Source: Panulirus ornatus
Lineage: Eukaryota; Arthropoda; Malacostraca; Decapoda; Palinuridae
Assembly (NCBI RefSeq): GCF_036320965.1
Contig: NC_092257.1
Span: 20,157,413 to 20,221,412, forward strand
Length of the DNA: 64,000 nucleotides
Direction: 5' to 3'
Numbering within the stretch: position 1 is the stretch's first letter; every line of letters starts with the position of its first letter. Below are positions 45,296 through 56,911 of this stretch, piece by piece. Made by a program: the position numbers and the translations under genes. The notes beneath the pieces are model-generated. The model had not been told where the DNA came from and ran no database searches. It worked only from the letters and a program-made list of their open reading frames with translations.

Positions 45296-45880
45296 TAAGG
45301 GAATGAGGTGCAGCAGGAAGATAGAGAGGATGGATTGAATGTGAATTTAAATGGAGAAGAAGTTAGTGCTTGGGATTGGAAATAACAGCAGATGGAATCA
45401 TGGTGGCTGAAGCGAGTCATTGTTTCCTGGGTACAGTAAGGACCATGTAGAAGGAAAAGTTAGTGTCTATAATGGCAAAGATGGGTAAGCTTGATGGTAT
45501 ATTAGTCCCAGTAGTGTTACACTGATGTAAATCTTCAGCCTTGAATGAAGAAGAAAGGAAGAAGGTGGATGTGCTGGAAGACGATTTGTGGTACGAGCTT
45601 CATTAATCATGTAAGAAATAGCATAGCAAGGGATAGGAGTGTTAGTGAGCAAAGTTTGATTAATTGAACTGATCAGGATGCATTGAAACAGTGCAGACGT
45701 ATGGAAAAGATGAGTGAAGAATGAATGACTAAGAGGTTCTGTGTGCCACATGGAGGGAGTAATGGTAGGGTTGGACTGAAGAAGGGATGGAAAGATAGAG
45801 TGAAGGAAGCTCTATATTATCCAGGCTTCAACATTCAGAAGGGTCAGAGGCATGCATTGGATAGAATGAATTTGGGCATT
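45296..45880 (+). mobile_element. Very old family A LINE fragment
   Basis: A diverged plus-strand match to the region after motif D (the LNGEKLEEV and ADGTM area) through the thumb and into the C-terminal block at about 45870. Confidence 0.65.
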
Positions 45881-46059
45881 AAAGTGGCGCCCGGAACCAG
45901 CATACACTCTCCATGTTAGGATTGTCTGTGTCATCATAATGGAACTACCAGGCTAGTCCTGCCATTTTCTCTTTACAAGCACCATACAACTACTCAAACC
46001 TCCCTTACATTCCTCACATAAGTTCTCTTGCCACCTTCTGTCCACACAGTCGTTTTAAG

Positions 46060-48830
46060 ATATAATCATGAAGGATTCCAACAAATCTGTGACACATAGT
46101 CTCTGGCATCGTGGGCTGCTAAGAATCTCCAGGTTTCTGCCTGACTCTACAGCCAATAAGAGGGAGGGCTCAGACAATATTAGCACTGGTCCCTCCCACA
46201 GCCTTTCCCTTTCTGATAGACCTCCTTTTTCCATTCATTCTATTAATGTTTCTTCTGTTGAACACTGTCTGTCTAGTACCTCTCCTAATATATTAATTCT
46301 CTCTGAGACCCAGCTGTCAAATGATATTTTCACTTATCCCTTTTACTTATCCAACTATAATCTCCATTCATAATTCCATTTCAAAGGTGGTGTCTGTTCA
46401 CATTCCAACGTCAGCACACTGGTTGCATGCTCCGAGGACCTTAAGTCCCCAAACTTTGATGTTATCGACTCAAGGTCTGTGTCCTAACTACCACACTTTT
46501 CATGTTTTTTACCTATTGCTGTCCCAAGTCTGCAGATTTTATATCTTTCTTTGACTGTCTAAACTCCTGCAGTGAGACTGTGGTATCCTCTCATTCACAT
46601 GTCAAGATCCTCTACTCAAGGGATTTTAATATTCACCTTGAGCAATTTACCTCTCACCCTATCCATATTCTTGATATTTTGAATCTGCTTTTCACCTCTA
46701 AACCATCCCATTGTAACTACACAATCTTGCCCCCAATTGGTTTAATTGATAGGTGGCCAGTGACCAGGGAGGTATATCTTTCTTTGACTGTCTAAACTCC
46801 TGCAATGGGACTGTGGTATCCTCTCATTCACATGTCAAGATCCTCTACTCAAGGGATTTTAATGTTCACCTTAAGGAATGGTTGAATTCTTCCCATGTGG
46901 ATGGTGGGGGGACTGAAACCCTGAAATATTCTCCATTCTCAATGATCTTGAGCAATTTACCTCTCACCCAACCCATATTCTTGATCTTTTGGATCTGCTT
47001 TTCACCTCTGATCCATCCCATTGTAACTACACAATCTTGCCCCCATTTGGTTTAATTGATAGGTGGCCAGTGACCAGGGAGGTATATTATCAGTACTACC
47101 CACCTAGGTATTGGGATGGTTAGTGATGGCTGCATAGTGAGCCAGCACTTCAGTGGTTGTCAAGTTGCACTTCTCTGACCTAGATAGTTGTCTTTTCTTT
47201 CTGCCTCACCAACACATGGACTACTTGCATTCTGCCCACAAAAACACAATCTCTTCTTTTCATACACAATATTTGACATCATTTAACTCACACAGCTCAT
47301 TCTTTGTAACTCTAAATTTTCCTGCCATGAGCACTGTGTGCTAGCCCTGTCTTTTGGCAAAATGGTAGGAGCTGTAGATAGAAATAGTAGGTAGGAGCAT
47401 TAGATAGGAACATTAGGTAGAAGTAGTCAGAAGGAAATTAGGCAGGAGCGTGAGGTTGAAGTAGTCAGTAGGAACATTGGGTCACAGCCTCTGCACTGAA
47501 GGCTAAGAAGTGGCACTGGAGTTCACTATTTATGGAGGTTCTGTTGCCATGGCCACCCATTCAGGGAATTTCAGTTGCGAACAGGCATCAGAGACATAAA
47601 TAGATAGATCATACTCTCATAAATGTATCTATTTTAATGGCACCTACCCCCCCCCCCCACAGCAGCTCCTTTGAAGCATAAATATTGTCATTTCAAAATA
47701 GCTTACTGGAATAACTTATGGAAATTTTTCCCTGACTTTCCTTGGGTAGATAACTGTCTCTTATGTGTTGATGCATCTCTTTCCACCAAATGCATAGCAG
47801 AGGTTATTATTGTGAGAATCAAAGCATTTATCCCCTCCTCCTCCAAGATGACCTCTTCTTCCAATCTATGGTTTAAGCATTCCTGTTCTGAGGTCATTCA
47901 GGCAAGGGATCAGGCATATCAAGCTTGGAAAACTCTTCTTCTTCCTACTCCCATTCAGCATTTATCAGTGCCCATAATCATTGCAGGTACATTATCCATG
48001 ATGAAAAGCTTTTCTTTACTCAAAGGAAGTGCACTAACCTTGCCTCGTCTTCCACTGTGAGGGCATCACTAACAACTTCCTTCACTTCTCTATTATCTTG
48101 TCTTTTTCGTAGACAAAGCAACTCTCTTTGGTTCCCATTTCTCGAACTCCACCTTGTATGACTCTAACATTCTCCCACCCCATGATGCTCTTGCCAAGCT
48201 TATGCCCCTTCCTGTAGTCTCTTCAGATTGTCAGAAAAGCCCTTCTTTCTTTGGACACAAGCATGGCATATGGTCCTGATGGCTTCCATCCCCGTGTACT
48301 GAAAGAGTGTGCCACCGAACTTACACGTGTGCTTGCTCATCCTAAGAATGGTGTCTGCTCTAACCCCTCGAGCTATCATCCTGTTGCTTTGACAGCTGCT
48401 ATTTCCAAAATCTTTGAATCCCTCTTCAACTCTCACATCCTTAGACATCTTGAATCTTAGTCTACTCTCTGATCACCAGTGTGTGGCATCTGTACAACAA
48501 GATCCACTGGCAATATTCTATCCTATTTTACTCATGTCTGGCCATCATCCTGAAGGATTATGAGGAATCCCAAGTGGTTATCCTTGACGTATCCAAAGCT
48601 TTTGACAGTGTGGCACTGGGGTCTCATCTCTAAGTTCCCATTTTTTTGGCTTCCCTTGCTCAGTTCACTCCCTCATATCTAGCCTTCTCTCTGGCCAATC
48701 TATTTCCATAGTCATTGATGGATCAGGCACACAAACACACACACACCCACACACCATCACCATCAACAGCAGTGTCCGTCAAGATTCTGTCCTATCCTGT
48801 ACATTTTTTCTCCTTTTTTCAGCCTTTATT
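46060..48830 (+). mobile_element. Jockey-like LINE remnant (third LINE family)
   Basis: The plus strand carries a decayed endonuclease: SSVEHCLSSTSPNILILSET (about 46250), ILYSRDFN(I/V)HL (about 46600 and 46840) and a HPIHILDILNLLFTS block. A linker region SSSNLWFKHSCSEVIQARDQ is at about 47850. RT fragments are YGPDGFHPRVLKECA (about 48270), NPSSYHPVALTAAISKIFES (about 48365), VVILDVSKAFDSV (motif A, about 48570) and SVRQDSVLS (motif B, about 48775). Motif order and wording match jockey-superfamily elements, not families A or B. Stops and frameshifts are everywhere. It lies in QRSL1 intron 3. Confidence 0.85.
46542..47088 (+). repeat. Internal tandem duplication in the jockey-like LINE
   Basis: Unit 1 (46542-46774) and unit 2 (46775-47088) are nearly identical except that unit 1 lacks about 80 bp between the RDFNIHL codons and the AIFYLSP-like region. 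Both units end aggtggccagtgaccaggga. Confidence 0.9.
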
Positions 48831-49223
48831 TTCTGCTTCCAATAACTCCTTTTTTTCAGTCTTTATTTTCTGCTTCCATTAACATCATTTTGGAACATTA
48901 AAGCCTGTGATTTATTCAGTTTAAATGACTATTCACATTATCTTTGAAATATTTTCAGTAATCACATTCTTCTCAAATATTTTTCAGTATTTGCATTCTT
49001 CTTTAACTTTTTTTCAATACTTTTGTCTGATCTCTCTTCAGAGTGTAGAAGAAATTGTGTCCAAGCACAGACAGAAATATATTTCAGAGATTAGTTATTC
49101 TTAGTAAGCTCTTATAAGCTTAATTTTGAAAATTTTTTCCCATAAAATCTTTTATTTCGCTTCATAATACCTGTAATTATGATACCTTTTTCCCCATTGT
49201 GGCAATTACTTCTCATTCAATAG
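48831..49223 (+). other. End of QRSL1 intron 3, unassigned
   Basis: It holds two copies of a 33-bp ttttttcagyctttattttc unit at about 48815-48885. Otherwise it is AT-rich sequence up to the acceptor ending at 49223 (caatag). Confidence 0.5.
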
Positions 49224-49425
49224 GGCATTAGGATCTGACACTGGAGGATCAGTGCGTAACCCAGCTTCTTACTGTGGAGTTGTTGGTTTCAAACCCTCAT
49301 ATGGTGTAGTGCCACGCTTTGGACTTATCAGCTTGGTCAATTCCATGGATGTACCGGGATTATTTGGCCGTCATGTTGATGATATTGCTACTATGCTTGG
49401 TGTTGTGGCAGGACTTGATATTCAG
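49224..49425 (+). CDS. QRSL1: QRSL1 (GatA) exon 4, nucleophile serine
   Basis: The phase-2 join completes a Leu codon and gives ...[20 protein letters not shown], the most conserved part of the amidase family. The serine in GSDTGGS is the acyl-enzyme nucleophile. Then follow [40 protein letters not shown] and [11 protein letters not shown]. The exon ends at 49425 in phase 0 before GTAAGG. All three catalytic residues (exons 2, 3 and 4) are therefore intact, which argues that the gene is functional despite its repeat-filled introns. Confidence 0.96.
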
Positions 49426-49751
49426 GTAAGGATGATAGTTCAAGCCTTTCAGCCTTGTTGAAAAAGAGAAAACATTTATGAAATTATGTAACTGTTGGAA
49501 GGCTTATAGAATCTGATATGTAAGACATGTTTTTTTTTACAAACACAGAGTTTAGAAATTGGCCATGAATTACACTACCCCAAGCAATTTACTGAAAAAT
49601 GGTTCAGAACTGCTAAGAAGACTTTTATAGGATTGACCCTAAAACAGAAGTCTGCAGAAAACAGTTAGTTTTACCTTGTGATGACCATCTGTCAAATATT
49701 AGTCTGTGACGTAAAAACTTTAATGTACATATTTCATTTTAAAACATTTAC
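49426..49751 (+). other. QRSL1 intron 4, first part, unassigned
   Basis: Intron 4 spans 49426-59691. Nothing is recognised before the next LINE copy. Confidence 0.5.
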
Positions 49752-51316
49752 ATTGTGCCAATGAACAAAGGCAAAGGGATAAAGGTGAGAGTTCAAATTA
49801 CTGAGACATAAGTTTGTTGAGTATTCCTGGGAAATTGTATGGGACGGTATTGATTGATAGGGTAAAGGCATGTATAGAGCATCAGATTGGGGAAGAGCGG
49901 TGTGGTTTCAGAAGTGGTAGAGGATGTGTGGATCAGGTGTTTGCTTTGATGAATGAATGTGAGAAATACTTAGAAAAACAAATGGATTTGTATGTAGCAT
50001 TTATGGATCTGGAGAAGGCATATGATAGTGTTGATAGAGATGCTTTGTGGAAGGTATTAAGAGTATATGGTGTGGGAGGTAAGTTGCTAGAACAGTGAAG
50101 AGTTTTTACCAAGGATGTAAGGCATGTGTATGAGTAGGAAGAGAGGAAAGTGATTGGTTCTCAATGCATGTTGATTTGCAGCAGGGGTGCGTGATGTCTC
50201 CATGGTTGTTTAATTTTTTTATGGATGGGGTGGTTAGGGAGGTGAATGCTGGAGTTTTGAAGAAAGGGGCAAGTATGCAGTTTGTTGTGTATGAGAGGGC
50301 TTGGGAAGTGAGTCAGTTGTTGTTCGCTAATGATACAGCGCTGGTGGCTGATTCGGGTGAGAAACTGCAGAAGTTGACTGAGTATGGTAAAGTGTGTGAA
50401 AGAAGAAAGTTGAGAGTAAATGTGAATATGAGCAAGGTTATTAGGTTCAGTATGGTTGAGGGACAAGTTCATTGGGAGGTAAGTTTGAATGGAGAAAAAC
50501 TGGAGGAAGTGAAGCGTTTCAGAAATCTGGGAGTGGACTTAGCATCGGATGGAACCATGGAAGCGGAAGTGAGTCAAAGGGTGGGGGAGGGAGCGAAGGT
50601 TCTGGGACCATTGAAGAATGTGTGGAAGGGGAGAACGTTATCTCGGAGAGCAAGAATTGGTATGTTTGAAGGAATAGTGATTCCAACAATGTTATATGGT
50701 TGCAAGGCATGGGCTATAGATAGGGTTGTGCAGAGGAGAGTGGATGTGTTGGAAATGACATGTTTAAGGACAGTATGTGGTGTGAGGTGGTTTGATCAAG
50801 TAAGTAATGTATGGATAAGAGTGTAGTTGAGAGAGCAGAAGAGGATGTGTTGAAATGGTTTGGACACATGGAGAGAATGAGTGAGGAAAGATTGAAAAAG
50901 AGGATATATGTGTCAGAGGTGGAGGGAACAAGGAGAAGCAGGAGACCAAATTGGAGGTGGAAGGATGGAGTGAAAAAGATTTTGACTGATTGGGGCCTGA
51001 ACATAGTTAGGGTGAAAGGCATGTAAGGATAGAGTGAATTGTAAGGATGTGGTATACCGGGGTGGATGTGCTGTAAGTGGACTGAACCAGGGCATGTGAA
51101 GTGTCTGGGGTAAAGCATGGAAAGGTCTGTGGGGCCTGGGTGTGGAAAGGGAGCTGTGGTTTCAGTGCATTACACATGACAGTGCTGAGTGTGAACAATT
51201 GTGGCATTTTTTTGTCTTTTCCAGAAGCTATCTTGCTGGAGAGGGGGGTGATTCTTTTTCATGTGTGGTGGGGTGGCAACAGAAATGGATGAAGGTAAGT
51301 ATGAATATGTACATGT

Positions 51317-51318
<2 letters not shown>

Positions 51319-51394
<76 letters not shown>
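51319..51394. repeat. (AT)n microsatellite, about 38 units
   Basis: 76 bp of uninterrupted AT repeat lies inside the 3' UTR of the outer LINE, directly before the insertion point of the inner LINE. Confidence 0.97.
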
Positions 51395-51397
<3 letters not shown>

Positions 51398-51399
51398 TG

Positions 51400-52714
51400 G
51401 ATTTGTATGTAGCATTTATGGATCTGGAGAAGGCATATGATAGAGTTGATAGAGATGCTATGTGGAAGGTATTAAGAATATATGGTGTGGGAGGCAAGTT
51501 GCTAGAAGCAGTGAAAAGTTTTTATCGAGGATGTAAGGCATGTGTACGCGTAGGAAGAGAGGAAAGTGATTGGTTCTCAGTGAATGTAGGTTTGCGGCAG
51601 GGGTGTGTGATGTCTCCATGGTTGTTTAATTTGTTTATGGATGGGGTTGTTAGGGAGGTGGATGCAAGAGTTTTGGAAAGAGGGGCAAGTATGAAGTCTG
51701 TTGGGGATGAGAGAGCTTGGGAAGTGAGTCAGTTGTTGTTCGCTGATGATACAGCGCTGGTGGCTGATTCATGTGAGAAACTGCAGAAGCTGGTGACTGA
51801 GTTTGGTAAAGTGTGTGAAAGAAGAAAGTTAAGAGTAAATGTGAATAAGAGCAAGGTTATTAGGTACAGTAGGGTTGAGGGTCAAGTCAATTGGGAGGTG
51901 AGTTTGAATGGAGAAAAACTGGAGGAAGTGAAGTGTTTTAGATATCTGGGAGTGGATCTGGCAGCGGATGGAACCATGGAAGCGGAAGTGGATCATAGGG
52001 TGGGGGAGGGGGCGAAAATTCTGGGAGCCTTGAAGAATGTGTGGAAGTCGAGAACATTGTCTCGGAGAGCAAAAGTGGGTATGTTTGAAGGAATAGTGGT
52101 TCCAACAATGTTGTATGGTTGCGAGGCGTGGGCTATGGATAGAGTTGTGCGCAGGAGGATGGATGTGCTGGAAATGAGATGTTTGAGGACAGTGTATGGT
52201 GTGAGGTGGTTTGATCGAGTAAGTAACGTAAGGGTAAGAGAGATGTGTGGAAATAAAAAGAGCGTGGTTGAGAGAGCAGAAGAGGGTGTTTTGAAATGGT
52301 TTGGGCACATGGAGAGAATGAGTGAGGAAAGATTGACCAAGAGGATATATGTGTCGGAGGTGGAGGGAACGAGGAGAAGAGGGAGACCAAATTGGAGATG
52401 GAAAGATGGAGTGAAAAAGATTTTGTGTGATCGGGGCCTGAACATGCAGGAGGGTGAAAGGAGGGCAAGGAATAGAGTGAATTGGAGCGATGTGGTATAC
52501 CGGGGTTGACGTGCTGTCAGTGGATTGAATCGGGGCATGTGAAGCGTCTGGGGTAAACCATGGAAAGCTGTGTAGGTATGTATAATTGCGTGTGTGGACG
52601 TATGTATATACATGTGGATGGGGGTGGGTTGGGCCATTTCTTTCGTCTGTTTCCTTGCGCTACCTCGCAAACGCGGGAGACAGCGACAAAGCAAAAAAAA
52701 AAAAAAAAAAGAAA
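51400..52714 (+). mobile_element. Young family A LINE copy nested in another copy's 3' UTR
   Basis: The 7 bases atgtctg occur at 51393-51399 and 52715-52721. The LINE sequence begins at motif A ([20 protein letters not shown]) and is open to 52509. It includes CVMSPWLFNLFMDG, LLFADDTALVAD with both catalytic Asp, FRYLGVDLAADGTM, and the complete C-terminal GRPNWRWKDGVKKIL block. The 3' UTR is the shortened form, ending in about 18 A residues at 52693-52710. The upstream (AT)n is read into the same frame by chance and is not part of the protein. Confidence 0.93.
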
Positions 52715-52899
52715 ATGTCTGTGTATGTATATATATATATGTATATTTTGAAATGTATATGTATGTGTGTGTGTGTATGGTGTGTGTGTGTGTGTGTGTG
52801 GTCGATTATGTTTATACATGTGTATGTAGGTGGGTTGGGCCATTCCTCATCTGTTTCCCTGTGCTACCTCACTAATGCTGGAGATGGTGATTAAGTATA

Positions 52900-53298
52900 A
52901 TAATAATGAAAAAATTACAATGCTAAAGGTATCCCGATAAAGAATTCTCCAGTTAAGGTTACTGGTTGTATTTATTGAAATCGGTGTAAAGCTGGCAACA
53001 AATTTTATATAGGTGAAAAAGGCAAGGGATTGGATGTTGGAATAAAACAGTATAAGTACAGAATTTGAACTGGCCAGCAATCCAATGCCTTGTTTGTGCC
53101 TCTTAGTGAAAATAATCACTCAGTAGACTGGAAAAATGTGGTTATTGTTAAGTGTAGGAATAGGGATGAAAGAATTAAAATCCAGCATAATTAAACACCA
53201 TGATGATAATGTATTGAATAACAGTCAAGGCATGTACGGACTAGATCCATTTACTGTAGAGAAAATTGTGAAAAGTTTTGTCAACTGTTCTTGAGTGC
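52900..53298 (+). pseudogene. Penelope-like element remnant, GIY-YIG endonuclease
   Basis: Reading plus from about 52928: KVTGCIY-stop-NRCKAG, NKFYIGEKGKGLDVGIKQYK, SNALFVPLSENNHSVDW and VVIVKCRN. After a frameshift comes NNSQGMYGLDPFTVEKIVKS. The Cys-Cys pair, the FYIGE core and the NNHSVDW histidine match the GIY-YIG domain at the C-terminus of Penelope-like retroelements, where it cuts target DNA. Several stops make this a relic. No Penelope RT was found upstream, which is occupied by the LINE copies. Confidence 0.8.
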
Positions 53299-53354
53299 AA
53301 GTCAATCTTTTGTTTTGTTTTACCTGACAGAGGTAATCCAGGAGTTGTCATGTC

Positions 53355-54255
53355 AGTATTTTTCACTCCATCCTTCAATCTCCAGTTTGGTTTCCCCATT
53401 CTCCTTGTTTCCTCCACTCCTGACACATGTATCTTCTTTATCAACCTTTCCTCACACGTTCTCTCTATATGTCCGAACCATTTCAACACACCTTCTTCTG
53501 CTCTCTCTCTTCCACACTTCTTTTTTTATTTCCACCCATCTCTCTTACCTTTGATTATTTACTCAATCAAACTACCTCACACCACAAATTTCCCTCGATC
53601 ATTTCATTTCCAGCACATCCAACCTCCTCCATACAACCCTAAGGCTCATGCCTTGCAACCATATAATATTTCTGAGACTACTGTTCCTTCAAACATGCGC
53701 AGCCAAATAATGTTCTCCCTTTCCACACATTCCTCAGTGCTCTCAGAATGCTTTTTCCCCTCCCTACCCTATGACTCACCTCACTGAATACCCCATGTCC
53801 TCCAGTTATACCCTTAATTGCCACATTAATCACTTTTGCTTTTAAATTACCCATAACTAGTACCTGATCTCTAGCATCAAGACTTCTGACACACTCACTC
53901 AGCTGCTTCCGAAACACTTACCCTTATTCTTATCCCTATTCTGGCCAGGTGCATAAGTACCAATAACCACTCATTTCATGCAAACCATTTCCCTTTTTAC
54001 CCACATCAGTCTAGAGCTCACTTCCCTACACTCTTTGACACATTCCTACAACTCCTACTTGATCAGCAGTGCTACCACTTCCTTAGCTCTTGCCCTAACA
54101 CAAATCCATAACTTACCATGAAGACATTCCCAATCCATTTTTCACCTTTACCCTTGAGATTTGTTTCATTTAGAGCCAGAACATCCAGGATCCTTTCCTC
54201 AAATATACTACCTATCTCTCCTTTCTTCTAATATTGGTTGCAATCAAACACATTT
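53355..54255 (-). mobile_element. Family A LINE with internal deletion (C-terminus joined to endonuclease)
   Basis: The plus-strand left part (53355-53785) is antisense to the C-terminal domain and thumb. From about 53786 to 54255 it switches to the endonuclease (GNLKAKVINVAIKGITG) and the LNVCG region. The RT core between them is missing. Confidence 0.8.
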
Positions 54256-56911
54256 CGGCAGCCCAGCCTAAGCCTTTTAGATTTTTTCTCCATTTCCTGC
54301 ATTACCTTGGTAGTTCCATGAGCAGACGATGCCCTATCCCTCCAAGAATTCCCATGAAGGGCTGCCTAGGGCAAAAGTCTCCACTTATCCCTGTCCTTAG
54401 ATGCCTCCCTCACATACACCATTCCATGCATTCTTCCTCTGCTTCGCTCCATCTAGTATTGCTCCACCCTATTTGCCCATGTCACAGGTGATCTTCCACT
54501 CTTATCAACCCCTTGAATTGTACTATCATACACTCTCCTTGTAAACTCACAGTCTTGCATTCTTTCCACATGCCCAACCACCTCCAAGTATTATGTTTCA
54601 CTCATTTACCTCTCCACAATCCATTCCCTTCGCATTCCTTGCCATACCACATCTCTCATACACCCTTTCATTTCTTTCTTCATTCCATCTAGTCACACCA
54701 CATGCTCTTCTCAAATAGCTCATTTCCACAGCCTGGATTCTTGACCTTTGTACCTCATTCCATGCCCATGGTTTGGCTGCATAGCTCAGGGTTGGGAGGA
54801 CTATGCTGTCCCTTGATCCTCTCTTCACTTCCATACATACATCTCTACCATTCATTATTCTATTAATGGGTGTAATGATTCTTTTACCTTGTACTGCTCT
54901 CTCCCTTATCTCTTCTTACATATCACCACACTTACCCTAGACAGATCCCAGATACTTAAAGTCCCTCACTTCTTCCTGTCTTTTCCCCCCATATCCACTG
55001 CATAATTTAGTACACTTTCTTCTTCACTTTATTTGGTTTTACAAATTCTATACTTTCACTGTTTCCTTTCAAATCCCATAATTTACTTTCACTTGCATTT
55101 ACCTTCAATCTCCTCTGCTAACACACATCATAAAACACACTAACAATCTTCTGTAACTCCTCTTCACTCTCCTCAAACACTGTCATCTGCAAACAGACTT
55201 GCCATTAGCCACCATATCTCTGCCACACTCCATCTCTGCACCCCTTTTCCCTAGTTTTGCCTTCATCTCTCTTATCACTCCATCTTTATATATATTAAAA
55301 GCCACGATGATATCACACAGCCCTACCTCACACCTACATGTATCCCAAAACTTTTGCTCAGCTCTCCATCCACTCTTACACATGCATTTGCTCCTCTATA
55401 GGAGGGTTTTACACCATTCAGCAGATTTCTTCCTATACCATATATCCTTAACACATCCCACAAAGCATTCCACATGACTCTGTCATACGCTTTCTCCAGA
55501 TATATAAAAGCTGCATACAACTTCTTATCTTTCACTAAGTACTTTTCCATGGTCATCTTTACTGCAAAAATCTGATCCACAAATCTCCTACCATTCCTAA
55601 AACTCTCGTATTATTCTGCATTCAGTCACTTCCATCACTCTGTTAGGTAATATTCTTGCATACTTTTTTCCTGGTATACTAAACAGACTTATTCCCCTAT
55701 AATTGCTACATACATCCTTCAGACCTTTTCCTTTGAATCAAGGAATGATAATAGCTTTTACCAAGTCCTCAGGCACAACCTTCTGTTTCCATGCTGGATT
55801 ACATACAAGATGCATCCACTCTATCACACTTTCTCTTCCATACTTCACCATTTCAGCCATAATCCCATCCACTCTAGGTGCCTTTCCTTCCTTCAGCCTC
55901 ATTATTGCCCTTCTTACCTCCCTCTTTGCTATAGGCCCTTGCACTTGCATCTTCTTCCTTTCCTCCTCCATACCCATGCATGTAACAACTGCTGCCTCCC
56001 TTTTCACACATTCATCATTTCTTCAAAATACTCTGTCCATCTTCCTTTCACTTCCTCCTTTTTGATTCAGCAATTCCCCTTCCTTACTCCTCACGTCAAC
56101 ATTTCCACTCTTACATCCACCTTTTCCTTTTTTCGCCTACTTCCAGTATACTTTCTTATTATCCTAAAACATTTCACTTAACTTTCCTCCAAATTCTTCA
56201 TTTCAACTACTCTTTCTTTGCTTTCCTCAATCAGCTTCTTAACATTCTGCTTAAATATTTGTATTCTTTCCTCCTTTGCTGAACTTCCACTGGTACATTC
56301 CTATTGAGCAATCTACCATATGCTTTTTTCTTCTCTTCCACAGCATTTCTAATCTCTTCTGTCCAGCATGCACTGTCCTTTTTATTCATGTATCTCACTA
56401 CCTTGTATCCAACTACTGATTCTACAACCTTTTTTAGTATTTCTTTAAACATTTTGAAAACCTCATTCACACATGACTGCATCTTACATTCACTGCATTT
56501 CCATCAAAGCTTTCAATTACTTTTCTTTCACACTCCTTCCTGTATTTTTCATGATTCATCTCGCTTGCTAACAGTTTTACCTCTCCATTCTTCCTAACAC
56601 CGTACCTACATTTCTCCCTAATCTATATCCCATAAGAACCATGCAATGGTCAGAGTCTCCAGAGTATTCTCTCACGACTCTAGCATCTTTCATCCACTGT
56701 CAAATTGTCAATCAAAGCCTTTTGCTCTTCCCTTCCATCATCCCTCATCCATGTATATCTATGGATCATCTTATGCTGAAAAAAGGTGCTCACAAGGAAT
56801 AAACCTCCTCTCAGCACAAATATCCACAAGATAGCTTCCATTCTTATTTACTCTAGGCACTCCCTATTTACCAACTATCTCACCAATCCCATCATATCCC
56901 ACTTTCACATT
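54256..56911 (-). mobile_element. Family B LINE, linker to C-terminal part
   Basis: Minus-strand pieces: the linker (56482-56231), KEGKAPRVDGIMAEMVKYGR with VVPEDLVKAIIIP (56007-55738), MDQIFAVKMTMEKYLVKDKK with [14 protein letters not shown] (motif A, 55580-55323) and KSFGIHVGVR (motif B side). Degraded B/C motifs (55383-55183) follow, then SIVLPTLSYAAKPWAWNEVQ with CGVTRWNEERNERVYERCGM (54855-54598). It is related to family A in order but only distantly in sequence. Its endonuclease continues at 58758-59270 beyond an inserted family A copy. Confidence 0.85.

Larger units (their letters stand above)
49752..52895 (+). mobile_element. Family A LINE copy, RT to 3' end, split by a second copy
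   Basis: It starts within the IVPLYKGKGDK block. Motif A is [17 protein letters not shown] (about 50015), motif B CVMSPWLFNFFMDG (about 50200), and motif C LLFANDTALVAD with the first Asp changed to Asn (about 50325). The C-terminal domain runs to about 51030 and the 3' UTR to 51399. It resumes at 52722 after the nested copy and finishes at about 52895 with an agtataataataatg tail. The frame is broken between 50098 and 50164. Confidence 0.9.

Noticed and set aside
51142..51405. N-terminal extension of the 51142-52509 frame, including a long Ile-Tyr repeat
   Set aside because: It is chance translation of LINE 3' UTR and the (AT)n microsatellite. LINE protein homology begins only at the insertion point, about 51400.
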